This document shows, in pieces, positions 1 through 5,878 of a stretch of DNA of 7,136 bases. Both the position numbers and the translations under genes were made by a program. The notes below the pieces were generated by a model. That model saw only the letters and a program-made list of their open reading frames with translations. It was not told the origin of the DNA and ran no database searches. Position 1 is the first letter of the stretch, and each line of letters starts with the position of its first letter. Source of the DNA: JADFOJ01 sp041580235 (lineage in GTDB: Bacteria; Planctomycetota; Phycisphaerae; Phycisphaerales; SM1A02). The stretch covers positions 1 to 7,136 of the forward strand of contig JBFGEG010000135.1 of NCBI GenBank assembly GCA_041580235.1, read 5' to 3'.

Positions 1-131
1 GCCTCGGCGCTCTCCTCTTCGCCCAGCACGTCGTCACGCTGCTTCTCGATCACAACGTCCTGGCCGTCGTCGAAGCTGATGAACGTGATGGGCGGGTGTC
101 TCTGGGTCGTGATGTAGATTCTCTGCTGCAT
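1..131 (-). CDS. Unidentified protein, N-terminal fragment (runs off left edge)
   Basis: An open frame starts at an ATG whose first base is 131 and stays open to the window edge, giving 43 full codons. The protein begins MQQRIYITTQRHPPITFI and continues with an acidic stretch (FDDGQDVV, then LGEEESAEA). Nearly all codons end in G or C, as in the neighbouring real genes, which argues for coding; two AGA arginine codons are the exceptions. A run of G (GGGGGTG) lies directly before the ATG, too close to be a good ribosome site. The pattern of short beta-like strands followed by acidic residues is not one I recognise. It lies 126 bases downstream of the diguanylate cyclase stop, on the same strand, and is separated from it by the hairpin cluster, so it may be the next gene of that transcript or a separate unit. 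The function is unknown. It could be a chance frame, but the codon pattern makes that less likely. Confidence 0.5.
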   Translation of the reverse strand, partial: MQQRIYITTQRHPPITFISFDDGQDVVIEKQRDDVLGEEESAE

Positions 132-172
132 CACCCCCGACCAGCCACCCATTCTTGCGGAGAAGCGAGGGC

Positions 173-253
173 TCGAATCCGAGGCAGGATGCCTCGAATT
201 TGACAGGACCAGTCGGGCGGCAAGGATGCCGCGGTTGGACCGGCAGGATGCCG
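173..253. repeat. Three similar short hairpins after the diguanylate cyclase gene
   Basis: Three perfect short inverted repeats share the core GGCA(A)GGATGCC on the plus strand: 181-195 (GAGGCA-GGA-TGCCTC), 217-232 (GCGGCA-AGGA-TGCCGC) and 241-253 (CGGCA-GGA-TGCCG). The first extends to 173-203, a 14-pair stem with one wobble and one mismatch. The second stem pair is A-T in the first copy and C-G in the second, so both arms changed together. GTCGG at 212-216 can also pair with CCGAC at 251-255, enclosing the second copy and part of the third. On the minus strand the nearest hairpin begins 4 bases after the GGDEF stop codon. They may act as a 3' end structure or attenuator, or be a small REP-like palindrome family. 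No T-rich tract follows on the minus strand, so a standard intrinsic terminator is not supported. Confidence 0.6.
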
Positions 254-257
254 ACGC

Positions 258-1238
258 TCACGCGGCGCCCTTGAGCTCGTGGGTCGTCATGACCCGGCCG
301 CGGCCGGCGCGTTTGGCGGCGTACATGGCCTCGTCGGCCTGGCGGATGAGGTCGTCGGCCACCGGGGCCCGATCGCGGGCGGTCAGCGTCGCCACCCCGA
401 CCGACAGGGTGGGACGCGGCGTCTCGGTGTGCGTCCAGGCCATCTGGGCGAACAGCGAGCTGATCCGCTCGCCGACCCGACGCCCCACGTCGCTGGTCGC
501 TCCGGGCATGAGCACCAGGAACTCGTCGCCGCCGATCCGGTACGCCTGATCGTCGTCGCGGAGGCCGCCGGCGAGCAGCCGTCCCAGGAAGGCCAGGCAC
601 TCGTCTCCGGCGGCGTGACCGAGCTGGTCGTTGACCCGCTTGAAGAGATCGACGTCGATCGCCAGCGCCGTGAGCGGCCGCCCGTCGTCTCTGACCCGGG
701 CCAGGATGCCGTCTACCTGCTCGTGCAGCGCCCGACGGTTGCCGACGTGGGTGAGCGCATCGGTGGAGGCCTCCCGCTGGAGGCGGCCGGTAGCCCGGCT
801 CGTCTCCCGGAGGATCGAGTCGTCCATGGTGCGACGCAGCCGCTGAGCCTCCAGCCGGTCTGCCGCCGCAAGGCTGAGGGCCTCGTGGATCGCCCGCCGC
901 AGCTCGGCCACGTCGTCGTCGCCGGCCTCCGCGAGCAACGCCCCCAGCGGCTCGCGTTTGCGGTTGCGCTCCTGCAGATGCTCCGTGAGCCGGCGGATGT
1001 CGCGTCGCTGCACCGAGCCGCTGAGGATCTGCTTCCACGGGGCGAAGGCGAGGACGGCCAGGCCGCCCAGCGCGGCCGCCGCCATGACTTCCGCCACGGG
1101 ATGCCACTGATCGAAGCGGCCGGTGACGGCGACGACGGCGCTGGCGGTGGCCCCGCCGAGACCGGCCAGAAACCACAGCGTCGTGGTCAGATCGAGCCGT
1201 CGCCGACGTGCTCGGGGATTGGGGGGGTGCTTGCGCAT
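258..1238 (-). CDS. Membrane-anchored diguanylate cyclase (GGDEF domain)
   Basis: This 326-residue protein should condense two GTP into cyclic di-GMP at the inner face of the cytoplasmic membrane. A basic N-terminus (RARRRR, residues 9-14) is followed by two hydrophobic segments at about 19-40 and 48-68, with only a short loop between them. A charged helical linker, probably coiled coil, spans about 75-155. The GGDEF domain fills about 156-320. It has the DALTHVGNRR entry motif (160-169), the metal-binding DVDLFKRVND segment (195-204), an intact GGDEF signature (236-240) and a late ADEAMYAAKR motif (301-310). RDDD at 227-230, five residues before GGDEF, matches the RxxD inhibitory site, so product feedback is expected. 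No EAL domain or known sensor domain is present; the short membrane part may sense or only anchor. The start is ATG with an AGGA about four bases upstream. It lies 65 bases after the LAB_N gene, on the same strand, so co-transcription is plausible. Confidence 0.93.
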   Translation of the reverse strand: MRKHPPNPRARRRRLDLTTTLWFLAGLGGATASAVVAVTGRFDQWHPVAEVMAAAALGGLAVLAFAPWKQILSGSVQRRDIRRLTEHLQERNRKREPLGALLAEAGDDDVAELRRAIHEALSLAAADRLEAQRLRRTMDDSILRETSRATGRLQREASTDALTHVGNRRALHEQVDGILARVRDDGRPLTALAIDVDLFKRVNDQLGHAAGDECLAFLGRLLAGGLRDDDQAYRIGGDEFLVLMPGATSDVGRRVGERISSLFAQMAWTHTETPRPTLSVGVATLTARDRAPVADDLIRQADEAMYAAKRAGRGRVMTTHELKGAA

Positions 1239-1303
1239 CGAGTCCTGGGCCGCCCACCAGCCATCGGCCCAAAACGCGAATGACTTGCCGGGTTATCGGC
1301 GGG

Positions 1304-1666
1304 TCAGTCGTCGGTCGCGGCCGGCTTGCGATGCTTGATCCGGATGAGGTAGAGATTGCGACTGTAGACGGTCCAGCCCACGGCCTGGCCGAGCACGCCC
1401 ACCGGCTCGCGGCGCCCGATGAAGTAAATCAGCAGGAGGGTCGCGCCCACCAGGCTGCACCACCAGAACATCGTCGGCATCACGGACTCGCGGCGGCGCT
1501 CGCTGGCCACCCATTGCACGATCCACCGGGCGAAGAAGATCGCCTGCGCCGTGAGGCCCACCAGCAGCCACCACATCTCCCAGGGCTCGGTGACGTCGAA
1601 GTACTGCTGCATCCAGCCGGGCGCGGCTTGCCCGCCCGCGGCGGCGATGATCAGGGCATCGATCAT
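1304..1666 (-). CDS. LAB_N-domain small membrane protein
   Basis: This 120-residue protein matches the stand-alone 'lipid-A-disaccharide synthase N-terminal domain' family (LAB_N). Despite the name, it has no LpxB catalytic domain. Three membrane segments are visible at about 31-50, 65-84 and 88-108. Conserved family features are in place: Q41, the FARWIVQW stretch (45-52) leading to SE at 55-56, SVMP (61-64) before paired tryptophans (68-69), Y81, and GQAVG with YSRNL (93-105). From family knowledge, LAB_N proteins are related to the PQ-loop/MtN3 membrane fold and often sit beside a family 2 glycosyltransferase in lipid-sugar loci. Here the start codon overlaps the stop of such a glycosyltransferase (ATGA, 1663-1666), which implies translational coupling. 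A likely role is handling or moving a lipid-linked sugar made by that partner. This role is inferred, since the biochemistry of stand-alone LAB_N proteins is poorly defined. Confidence 0.85.
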   Translation of the reverse strand: MIDALIIAAAGGQAAPGWMQQYFDVTEPWEMWWLLVGLTAQAIFFARWIVQWVASERRRESVMPTMFWWCSLVGATLLLIYFIGRREPVGVLGQAVGWTVYSRNLYLIRIKHRKPAATDD

Positions 1667-2460
1667 GTTTCGGCCTTTTCTCGTTGGCGGGAAGGCGACG
1701 CGGCCGTCCCCGGGGTCTCGATCACTTCAAAGCTCACGTCGCGGCGGCGGCGTCTCATCCACCGCACGGCCAGGCAGTCGATGAGGCCGGGCAGCGCGCG
1801 GTTGCCGATCCCGTACTTGGTGCGGCCGGCCGTGCGCGGGCGATGGTGCACGGGCATCTCGCTGACGCGGTACCCCAGGTTCCGGGCCGTCACCGGGATG
1901 AAGCGGTGCATCCCGCGGAACTCCAGAGGCAGGGCCAGAGCCACCTCTCGGCGCATGACCCGCAGCGAGCAGCCCGTGTCGCGGATGGTGTCGGACAGCA
2001 GCCACCGGCGAAACAGCCGTCCCACCCGCGAGCTCACCCGCTTGACGAGCCCGTCGCGCCGGGCGCGGCTGCGGTCGCCCTGCACCATGTCGGCGTTGTA
2101 CGTCTCGAGTCGCGCGATCATGGCGGGCAGGTCGGCCGGGTCGTTCTGGCAGTCAGCGTCGAGCATGGCGACGAGCCGGCCGCGTGCCGCCCGGATCCCC
2201 GCGTGGAAGGCCGCCGACTGGCCGTTACCCCGATCCGGCGGGGTGTTGCTCATGGCGATCACCTTCACCCGCCGGTTGTTCAGCGCGACCAGGGTGGCCG
2301 CCGTCTCGTCCGTGGAGCCGTCGTCGACCACGACGATCTCGTAATCGCGGCCGGTGGGGCCCAGGGCCGCGTCGATCTCCTGCACCAGCCGCGCCACGCT
2401 GTCCTGCTCGTTGTGGGCCGCGGCGATGACCGAGAGCTCGACGGGCGGGGGCGTCGGCAT
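1663..2460 (-). CDS. Family 2 glycosyltransferase, polyprenyl/dolichyl-phosphate sugar synthase type
   Basis: A GT-A fold glycosyltransferase of the DPM1/ArnC-like group, expected to move a sugar from a nucleotide donor to a polyprenyl phosphate at the cytoplasmic face of the membrane. Motifs, numbered from the ATG at 2460: AAAHNEQDS near 14-21, VVDDGSTDET at 45-54, the metal-binding DADCQNDP (DxD plus Q) at 101-108, RDTGCSLRVMRRE at 160-172, and HRFIPVTARNLGY followed by HHRPRTAGRTKYG up to 217. The basic RWMRRRRR stretch near 233-240 may contact lipid. Unlike many ArnC-type enzymes it has no C-terminal membrane helices; the overlapping LAB_N gene may supply the membrane part. A TTG start at 2469 would add three residues (MPP). 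I prefer the ATG at 2460, although neither has a clear ribosome site. The sugar and acceptor cannot be read from the sequence. Confidence 0.88.
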   Translation of the reverse strand: MPTPPPVELSVIAAAHNEQDSVARLVQEIDAALGPTGRDYEIVVVDDGSTDETAATLVALNNRRVKVIAMSNTPPDRGNGQSAAFHAGIRAARGRLVAMLDADCQNDPADLPAMIARLETYNADMVQGDRSRARRDGLVKRVSSRVGRLFRRWLLSDTIRDTGCSLRVMRREVALALPLEFRGMHRFIPVTARNLGYRVSEMPVHHRPRTAGRTKYGIGNRALPGLIDCLAVRWMRRRRRDVSFEVIETPGTAASPSRQREKAET

Positions 2461-2607
2461 GGGGGGCAAGGTACCACGGAGCGGGGTTCGGGGTGTGGGG
2501 TCAGTCCGCGGGATCGCTCAAGCACGCACCGGGTTCTGCGCGACGGGATCTCTTTCCAACCCCCAACCCCTCATCCTCTACAATGACCCCCCTGGTACGC
2601 TGCTGCC
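2461..2607. promoter_or_regulatory. Divergent promoter region between the glycosyltransferase and tdh
   Basis: These 147 non-coding bases separate two divergently read units, so both promoters should lie here. The clearest element is TACAAT at 2579-2584, one base from the sigma-70 -10 consensus and 23 bases before the tdh ATG. A partial -35 match, TTTCCA (2553-2558, four of six bases), lies 20 bases upstream of it, longer than the ideal spacing. The predicted tdh leader would be only about 15-20 bases, with no Shine-Dalgarno sequence before the ATG. The side facing the glycosyltransferase is G-rich on the plus strand (2493-2511), and I find no convincing -10/-35 pair for the minus strand. No operator palindrome stands out. 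Confidence 0.45.
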
Positions 2608-3687
2608 ATGTCCACACCCGAGACCGTCGAGATCATGTCGAGCGCGTTTGCGACCCTGGACCGAGGCGTGTCGAGAAGCGCCGCCACGCTGATCACGGGC
2701 GCCAGCGGCGAGGTCGGCCATGGGCTGCTGTCGGCCATGCACGCGGCGGGGCGGCGGGACCTCGTTGCCGTCGATCTCCGCGGTATCGGTCCCGATCAGA
2801 CGGCGCTGTGCCGCGAGACGTTCGTCGGCGACATCTGCGAGACGCCGCTGCTGCAGCGTCTCCAGTCCATGTTCGAGATCTCCGAGATCTACCACCTCGC
2901 GGCGCTGCTCAGCACGCGGACGGAGTTCGCCCCGGAGGCGGGCCACGAGGTCAACGTGGGAGGCACGCTCAACATGCTGCGGCTGGCCGCCGACCAGGCC
3001 CGCTCGCACGGCCGGCCGGTCAAGTTCATGTTCCCTAGCTCGGTCGCCGTCTACGGACTCAAGGACCCGTCGGCCAAGTCCGGAATCGGCGCGGTGGACG
3101 AGGACAGCCACAACCTGCCGACCACGATGTACGGCTGCAACAAGCTGTATTGCGAGCACCTGGGCCGGTATTACGCAGAGCACTACCGCCAGCTGGTCCA
3201 AAAGCGCATGAAGCACGTGGTGGACTTCAGGGCCATCCGGTTCCCCGGGCTCATCAGCGCCGAGACGGTCCCCTCCGGGGGCACGAGCGACTACGCGGCG
3301 GAGATGATCCACGCCGCGGCGGAGGGCAAGCCCTATGCGTGCTTCGTGCGGCCCGACACCCGCATCCCGTTCATGACCATGCCCGATGCCATCGACGCCA
3401 TGCTGAAGCTGGCCGCGGGCTACATGTCGCAGCTCACGCGTATCGTCTACAACGTGAAGGCCTTCAACCCCTCGGCCCAGGAGCTCGCGGATCTCGTGCG
3501 TGAGCACTTTCCGGGGGCGCAGATCACCTTCGAGCCGGACGAGCAAAGGCAGGCGATCGTCGACTCCTGGCCCATGGACGTCGATGACAGCGCCGCCCGC
3601 CGGGACTGGGGCTACAGCCCGAAGCACGATCTGCAACGCGCCTTCGAGGACTACCTCGTGCCGCGGATCAAGGCCCGGTACGGCTGA
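2608..3687 (+). CDS. tdh: L-threonine 3-dehydrogenase, short-chain (NAD-epimerase-like) type
   Basis: The 359-residue enzyme should oxidise L-threonine with NAD+ to 2-amino-3-ketobutyrate in the cytoplasm. It belongs to the extended SDR (UDP-galactose-epimerase-like) kind of threonine dehydrogenase, not the zinc-dependent medium-chain kind of E. coli. Visible features: the NAD-binding GASGEVG (31-37) after a beta strand, D56 at the end of the second strand (VAVD), GDIC (74-77), HLAALLS (96-102), FPSSVAVYG with the catalytic serine region (142-150), and the catalytic YxxxK (Y175, K179). RFPGLISAET followed by PSGGTSDYA (211-230) is characteristic of this family. The protein exceeds the usual ~315 residues, partly through about 25 residues before the Rossmann strand; M10 (base 2635) is an alternative start. 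kbl follows after 29 bases on the same strand and uses the unstable product, which strongly supports this assignment over a generic sugar epimerase. Confidence 0.93.
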   Translation: MSTPETVEIMSSAFATLDRGVSRSAATLITGASGEVGHGLLSAMHAAGRRDLVAVDLRGIGPDQTALCRETFVGDICETPLLQRLQSMFEISEIYHLAALLSTRTEFAPEAGHEVNVGGTLNMLRLAADQARSHGRPVKFMFPSSVAVYGLKDPSAKSGIGAVDEDSHNLPTTMYGCNKLYCEHLGRYYAEHYRQLVQKRMKHVVDFRAIRFPGLISAETVPSGGTSDYAAEMIHAAAEGKPYACFVRPDTRIPFMTMPDAIDAMLKLAAGYMSQLTRIVYNVKAFNPSAQELADLVREHFPGAQITFEPDEQRQAIVDSWPMDVDDSAARRDWGYSPKHDLQRAFEDYLVPRIKARYG

Positions 3688-3701
3688 CGAGACACTTTCG
3701 C

Positions 3702-3707
3702 AGAGGA
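3702..3707 (+). promoter_or_regulatory. Ribosome binding site of kbl
   Basis: AGAGGA lies nine bases before the ATG at 3717. An in-frame TTG at 3711 is only three bases away, so this site selects the ATG as the kbl start and removes two residues (ML) from the longest possible reading. It is one of the few clear Shine-Dalgarno sites in the window. Confidence 0.7.
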
Positions 3708-3716
3708 TCCTTGCTC

Positions 3717-4952
3717 ATGGCGACCACAACCGACGTGTCCGGGCGGGCGCTCTTCGAGCAGCGCACCGGCGACGTGCTCAATCATCTCAAGGAGACCGGC
3801 CAGCTCAAGGCCCTGCAGACCATCGAGGGGCCGATGGATGCGACCGTCAAGCTCCGCGGTTACGGCGAGGTCGCGTGCTTCTGCTCAAATAACTACCTGG
3901 GGCTGGCCAACCACCCGCAGGTCAGGGACGCGGGGATCGAGGGCATTCGCACCTACGGGGCGGGTACGGCGTCGGTGCGGTTCATCTGCGGGACGTTCGA
4001 GCCCCACGAGATCCTGGAGCGCACCCTCGCGAAGTTCCTGGGCGTCGAGGCCGCCTACACCTTCGTGTCGTGCTGGAATGCGACCGAGGCGATCTTCCCC
4101 ACCTTCTGCGAGCCGGGCGACATCATCATCTCCGACGAGCTCAACCACGCGTGCATCATCGACAGCATGCGTCTGGCCGTGCAGATCAAGAAGGGCACCA
4201 AACGCACGGTGTACAAGCACAGCGAGATGCTGTCGCTGCGGGAGGCGCTCGACAAGGCCCGCGCCGACGACGAGGTCACCGGCGCGATCTGGGTGGTGAC
4301 CGACGGTGTGTTCTCCATGGAGGGCGACGTCGCCAAGATGCCCCAGCTGCGGGAGCTGTGTGACGAGTACGGGGCGATTCTCGTCGTTGACGACTCCCAC
4401 GGGACCGGCGTGCTGGGCAGGACGGGCCGCGGCACCCACGAGCACCACGGCATGCCGGGCACCGCCATCGACTTCTTCACGAGCACGCTGGGTAAGGCGC
4501 TGGGCGGGGGCGCCGGCGGGTTCATCGCCGGCAGCGCCCAGGGCATCGAGCTCATCCTGCAGCGGGCGCGGCCCACGCTCTTTTCCAATGCGCTGCCGGT
4601 CACCGTCGCCTGCTCGGCGAACAAGGCGGTGGAGATCCTCATGAATGAGCCGCAGCGGGTCCAGAAGCTCCGCGACAACACGGCCTATGCGCGGCAGGGG
4701 ATCCGCGACGCGGGCTTCGATGTCCTGGAGTCACCGACCGCCATCTGCCCGATCATCGTCGGCGATACGGCGAAGGCCATCGCCATGAGCAACCGGCTGC
4801 TGCAGATGGGCGTGTTCGTCATCGGCTTCGGCTACCCGGTGGTCCCCGAGGGCACGGCGCGGCTGCGGGCCCAGATCTCGGCCGCCCACGAGACCCGCCA
4901 CCTCGACCAGCTCATCGATTGTCTCAAGAAGCTCAAGAGCGAGGTGGGCTGA
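3717..4952 (+). CDS. kbl: Glycine C-acetyltransferase (2-amino-3-ketobutyrate CoA ligase)
   Basis: A 411-residue PLP enzyme of the alpha-oxoamine synthase family (with AONS, ALAS and SPT). It cleaves 2-amino-3-ketobutyrate with CoA to glycine and acetyl-CoA, completing threonine breakdown begun by tdh. Visible motifs: CSNNYLGLANHP (56-67), the glycine-rich GAGTASVRFICGT (81-93) typical of KBL, SDELNHACIIDS (139-150), TDGVFSMEGD (195-204), VVDDSHGTGVLG (223-234) with D225 and H228 contacting PLP, and TSTLGKALGG (255-264) in which K260 is the Schiff-base lysine. These align with E. coli Kbl D210, H213 and K244. Length is close to the usual ~398 residues, with about ten extra at the N-terminus. 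The start is set by AGAGGA nine bases upstream. The 29-base gap after tdh holds no terminator, so the two are almost certainly one transcript. A biotin or haem synthase is less likely given the SVRFICGT signature and tdh next door. Confidence 0.96.
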   Translation: MATTTDVSGRALFEQRTGDVLNHLKETGQLKALQTIEGPMDATVKLRGYGEVACFCSNNYLGLANHPQVRDAGIEGIRTYGAGTASVRFICGTFEPHEILERTLAKFLGVEAAYTFVSCWNATEAIFPTFCEPGDIIISDELNHACIIDSMRLAVQIKKGTKRTVYKHSEMLSLREALDKARADDEVTGAIWVVTDGVFSMEGDVAKMPQLRELCDEYGAILVVDDSHGTGVLGRTGRGTHEHHGMPGTAIDFFTSTLGKALGGGAGGFIAGSAQGIELILQRARPTLFSNALPVTVACSANKAVEILMNEPQRVQKLRDNTAYARQGIRDAGFDVLESPTAICPIIVGDTAKAIAMSNRLLQMGVFVIGFGYPVVPEGTARLRAQISAAHETRHLDQLIDCLKKLKSEVG

Positions 4953-5046
4953 GGTCCTGCGCGACACGCAAGCCGTCACGCACGATGTCAACCGAGGGTG
5001 TGGCCGGGTCCGGGGCAGCGTGTGAAGGTGGGTGTCTCCGTTGAGG

Positions 5047-5070
5047 CCCACCCGGCTCGACCGGGGTGGG
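5047..5070. terminator. GC-rich hairpin between convergent kbl and folE
   Basis: CCCACCCGG (5047-5055) pairs with CCGGGGTGGG (5061-5070) around the loop CTCGA, giving nine pairs with one bulged G. It sits in the 223-base spacer where kbl (plus) and folE (minus) end facing each other, as expected for a shared terminator. No U-rich tract follows on either strand (TTCTGG on plus, CCTCAA on minus), so intrinsic termination is uncertain. A second inverted repeat, GGAGGC (5075-5080) with GCCTCC (5096-5101), lies beside it. The rest of the spacer (4953-5046 and 5102-5175) shows no gene or site I can support. Confidence 0.45.
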
Positions 5071-5175
5071 TTCTGGAGGCACGATGCGTCGACCCGCCTC
5101 CGCTGGAGTCAACCCAAGAACGGAGGGCCGGGCAATGAAGGCAGGGACTCGCGCGGCGTCGTCGGGCAATCGCCC

Positions 5176-5826
5176 TCACCCGACCTCGTGCTTGAGGCCG
5201 ATGAGGGTGAACAGCTCCGAGCGGGTGGCGGGGTTGTTCATGAACAGGCCGTGCAGCTTGCTGGTGGTGGTCCAGGCTCCCGGCTTGCGCACGCCTCGGT
5301 AGCACATGCAGAAGTGCTGGCACTGCAGGATCACCGCCGTGCCCTTGGGTCGCAGGACCTCCTGGATCGCGTTGGCGATCTGGGCGGTGAGCCTCTCCTG
5401 CACCTGGAGACGCTTGGCGAAGACGTCGACCACCCGCGCCAGCTTGGAGAGGCCGACCATTCGACCGTCCGGAATGTAGGCCACGTGCGCCTTGCCCACG
5501 AACGGCACCATGTGGTGCTCGCAGTGGCTGTAGAGCTCGATGTCGCTGACGAGCACGAGCTCGTTGTAGCCGTGAGAGTCCTCGAAGGTCCGGGACAGGT
5601 AGTCCTTGGGGTCCTCGCGGTAGCCGCGGAAGTGCTCGGCCATCGCCCCGATGACGCGTCGAGGCGTCTTGAGCAGGCCGTCGCGGTCGGGATCCTCGCC
5701 GATGTAGGCGAGCAGACCCCGCACGTGCTCCATCGCCTTGAGCTGCCGGTCCCCGGCGGTGGTGACCTGGGCCTGCCCGTCGTGAGCCTCGTCGCCGGTG
5801 CCTCGATCGGCCTTCATTCGGGTCAT
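5176..5826 (-). CDS. folE: GTP cyclohydrolase I (type IA)
   Basis: This 216-residue cytoplasmic enzyme converts GTP to 7,8-dihydroneopterin triphosphate, the first step of tetrahydrofolate and related pterin synthesis. Family landmarks: DPDRDGLLKTPRRV (45-58), the strand-turn SHCEHHMVPFVGKAHVAYIP (100-119), GLSKLARVVD (125-134), QVQERLT (141-147), then HFCMCYRGVRKPG (171-183) and TTTSKLHGLF (186-195). Zinc ligands by comparison with E. coli C110, H113 and C181 are C102, H105 and C173, all present; catalytic H104 (E. coli H112) and H171 (H179) are also present. The first 24 residues are polar and probably disordered. Length fits the usual 180-225. GAGGGA (5836-5841) nine bases before the ATG at 5826 supports this start over M4. 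Two extra cysteines flank the zinc cysteine (C169, C175), which is unusual. The gene lies 52 bases downstream of the peptidase gene and may also have its own promoter. Confidence 0.96.
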   Translation of the reverse strand: MTRMKADRGTGDEAHDGQAQVTTAGDRQLKAMEHVRGLLAYIGEDPDRDGLLKTPRRVIGAMAEHFRGYREDPKDYLSRTFEDSHGYNELVLVSDIELYSHCEHHMVPFVGKAHVAYIPDGRMVGLSKLARVVDVFAKRLQVQERLTAQIANAIQEVLRPKGTAVILQCQHFCMCYRGVRKPGAWTTTSKLHGLFMNNPATRSELFTLIGLKHEVG

Positions 5827-5857
5827 GTCGCGGATTCCCTCGTCTCGAAGCAGGCGA

Positions 5858-5863
5858 ATTGTA
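5858..5863 (-). promoter_or_regulatory. Possible -10 element of folE
   Basis: On the minus strand the sequence reads CCTACAATTC, with TACAAT one base from the sigma-70 -10 consensus and the same hexamer as before tdh. It lies 31 bases before the folE ATG, in the 52-base gap after the peptidase stop. A -35 at ideal spacing would be TGAAGT (5881-5886), a poor match. A better hexamer, GTGACA (5877-5882, five of six), leaves only 13 bases of spacer. It may let folE be expressed apart from the upstream peptidase. Confidence 0.35.
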
Positions 5864-5878
5864 GGACCCGACAGCGTG

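Noticed and set aside
160..200. A possible tRNA T-arm (GGCTCGAATCC followed by pairing bases).
   Set aside because: The five-base stem needed around the loop does not pair, and no anticodon arm or acceptor stem can be drawn. The bases are better explained by the 173-203 hairpin.
34..1272. Long minus-strand open frame of 412 codons overlapping the diguanylate cyclase in another frame.
   Set aside because: It is an arginine-, proline- and glycine-rich low-complexity translation with no domain, while the overlapping frame encodes a full GGDEF protein.
279..1283. Long plus-strand open frame opposite the diguanylate cyclase.
   Set aside because: It is an antisense shadow of a GC-rich gene. It has no recognisable motif, and the minus-strand frame is clearly coding.
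2469..2469. TTG start for the glycosyltransferase three codons before the ATG.
   Set aside because: It has no ribosome site and adds only MPP, so the ATG at 2460 is simpler. It cannot be fully excluded.
2578..3636. Minus-strand open frame of 352 codons opposite tdh.
   Set aside because: It mirrors tdh codons and its composition (VDGDR, RGELRPRAEQ) is typical of antisense GC-rich frames. tdh has complete catalytic motifs.
4933..5169. Small minus-strand frame of 78 codons in the kbl-folE spacer.
   Set aside because: It is proline- and arginine-rich, overlaps the 3' end of kbl and the hairpins, and has no ribosome site or motif.
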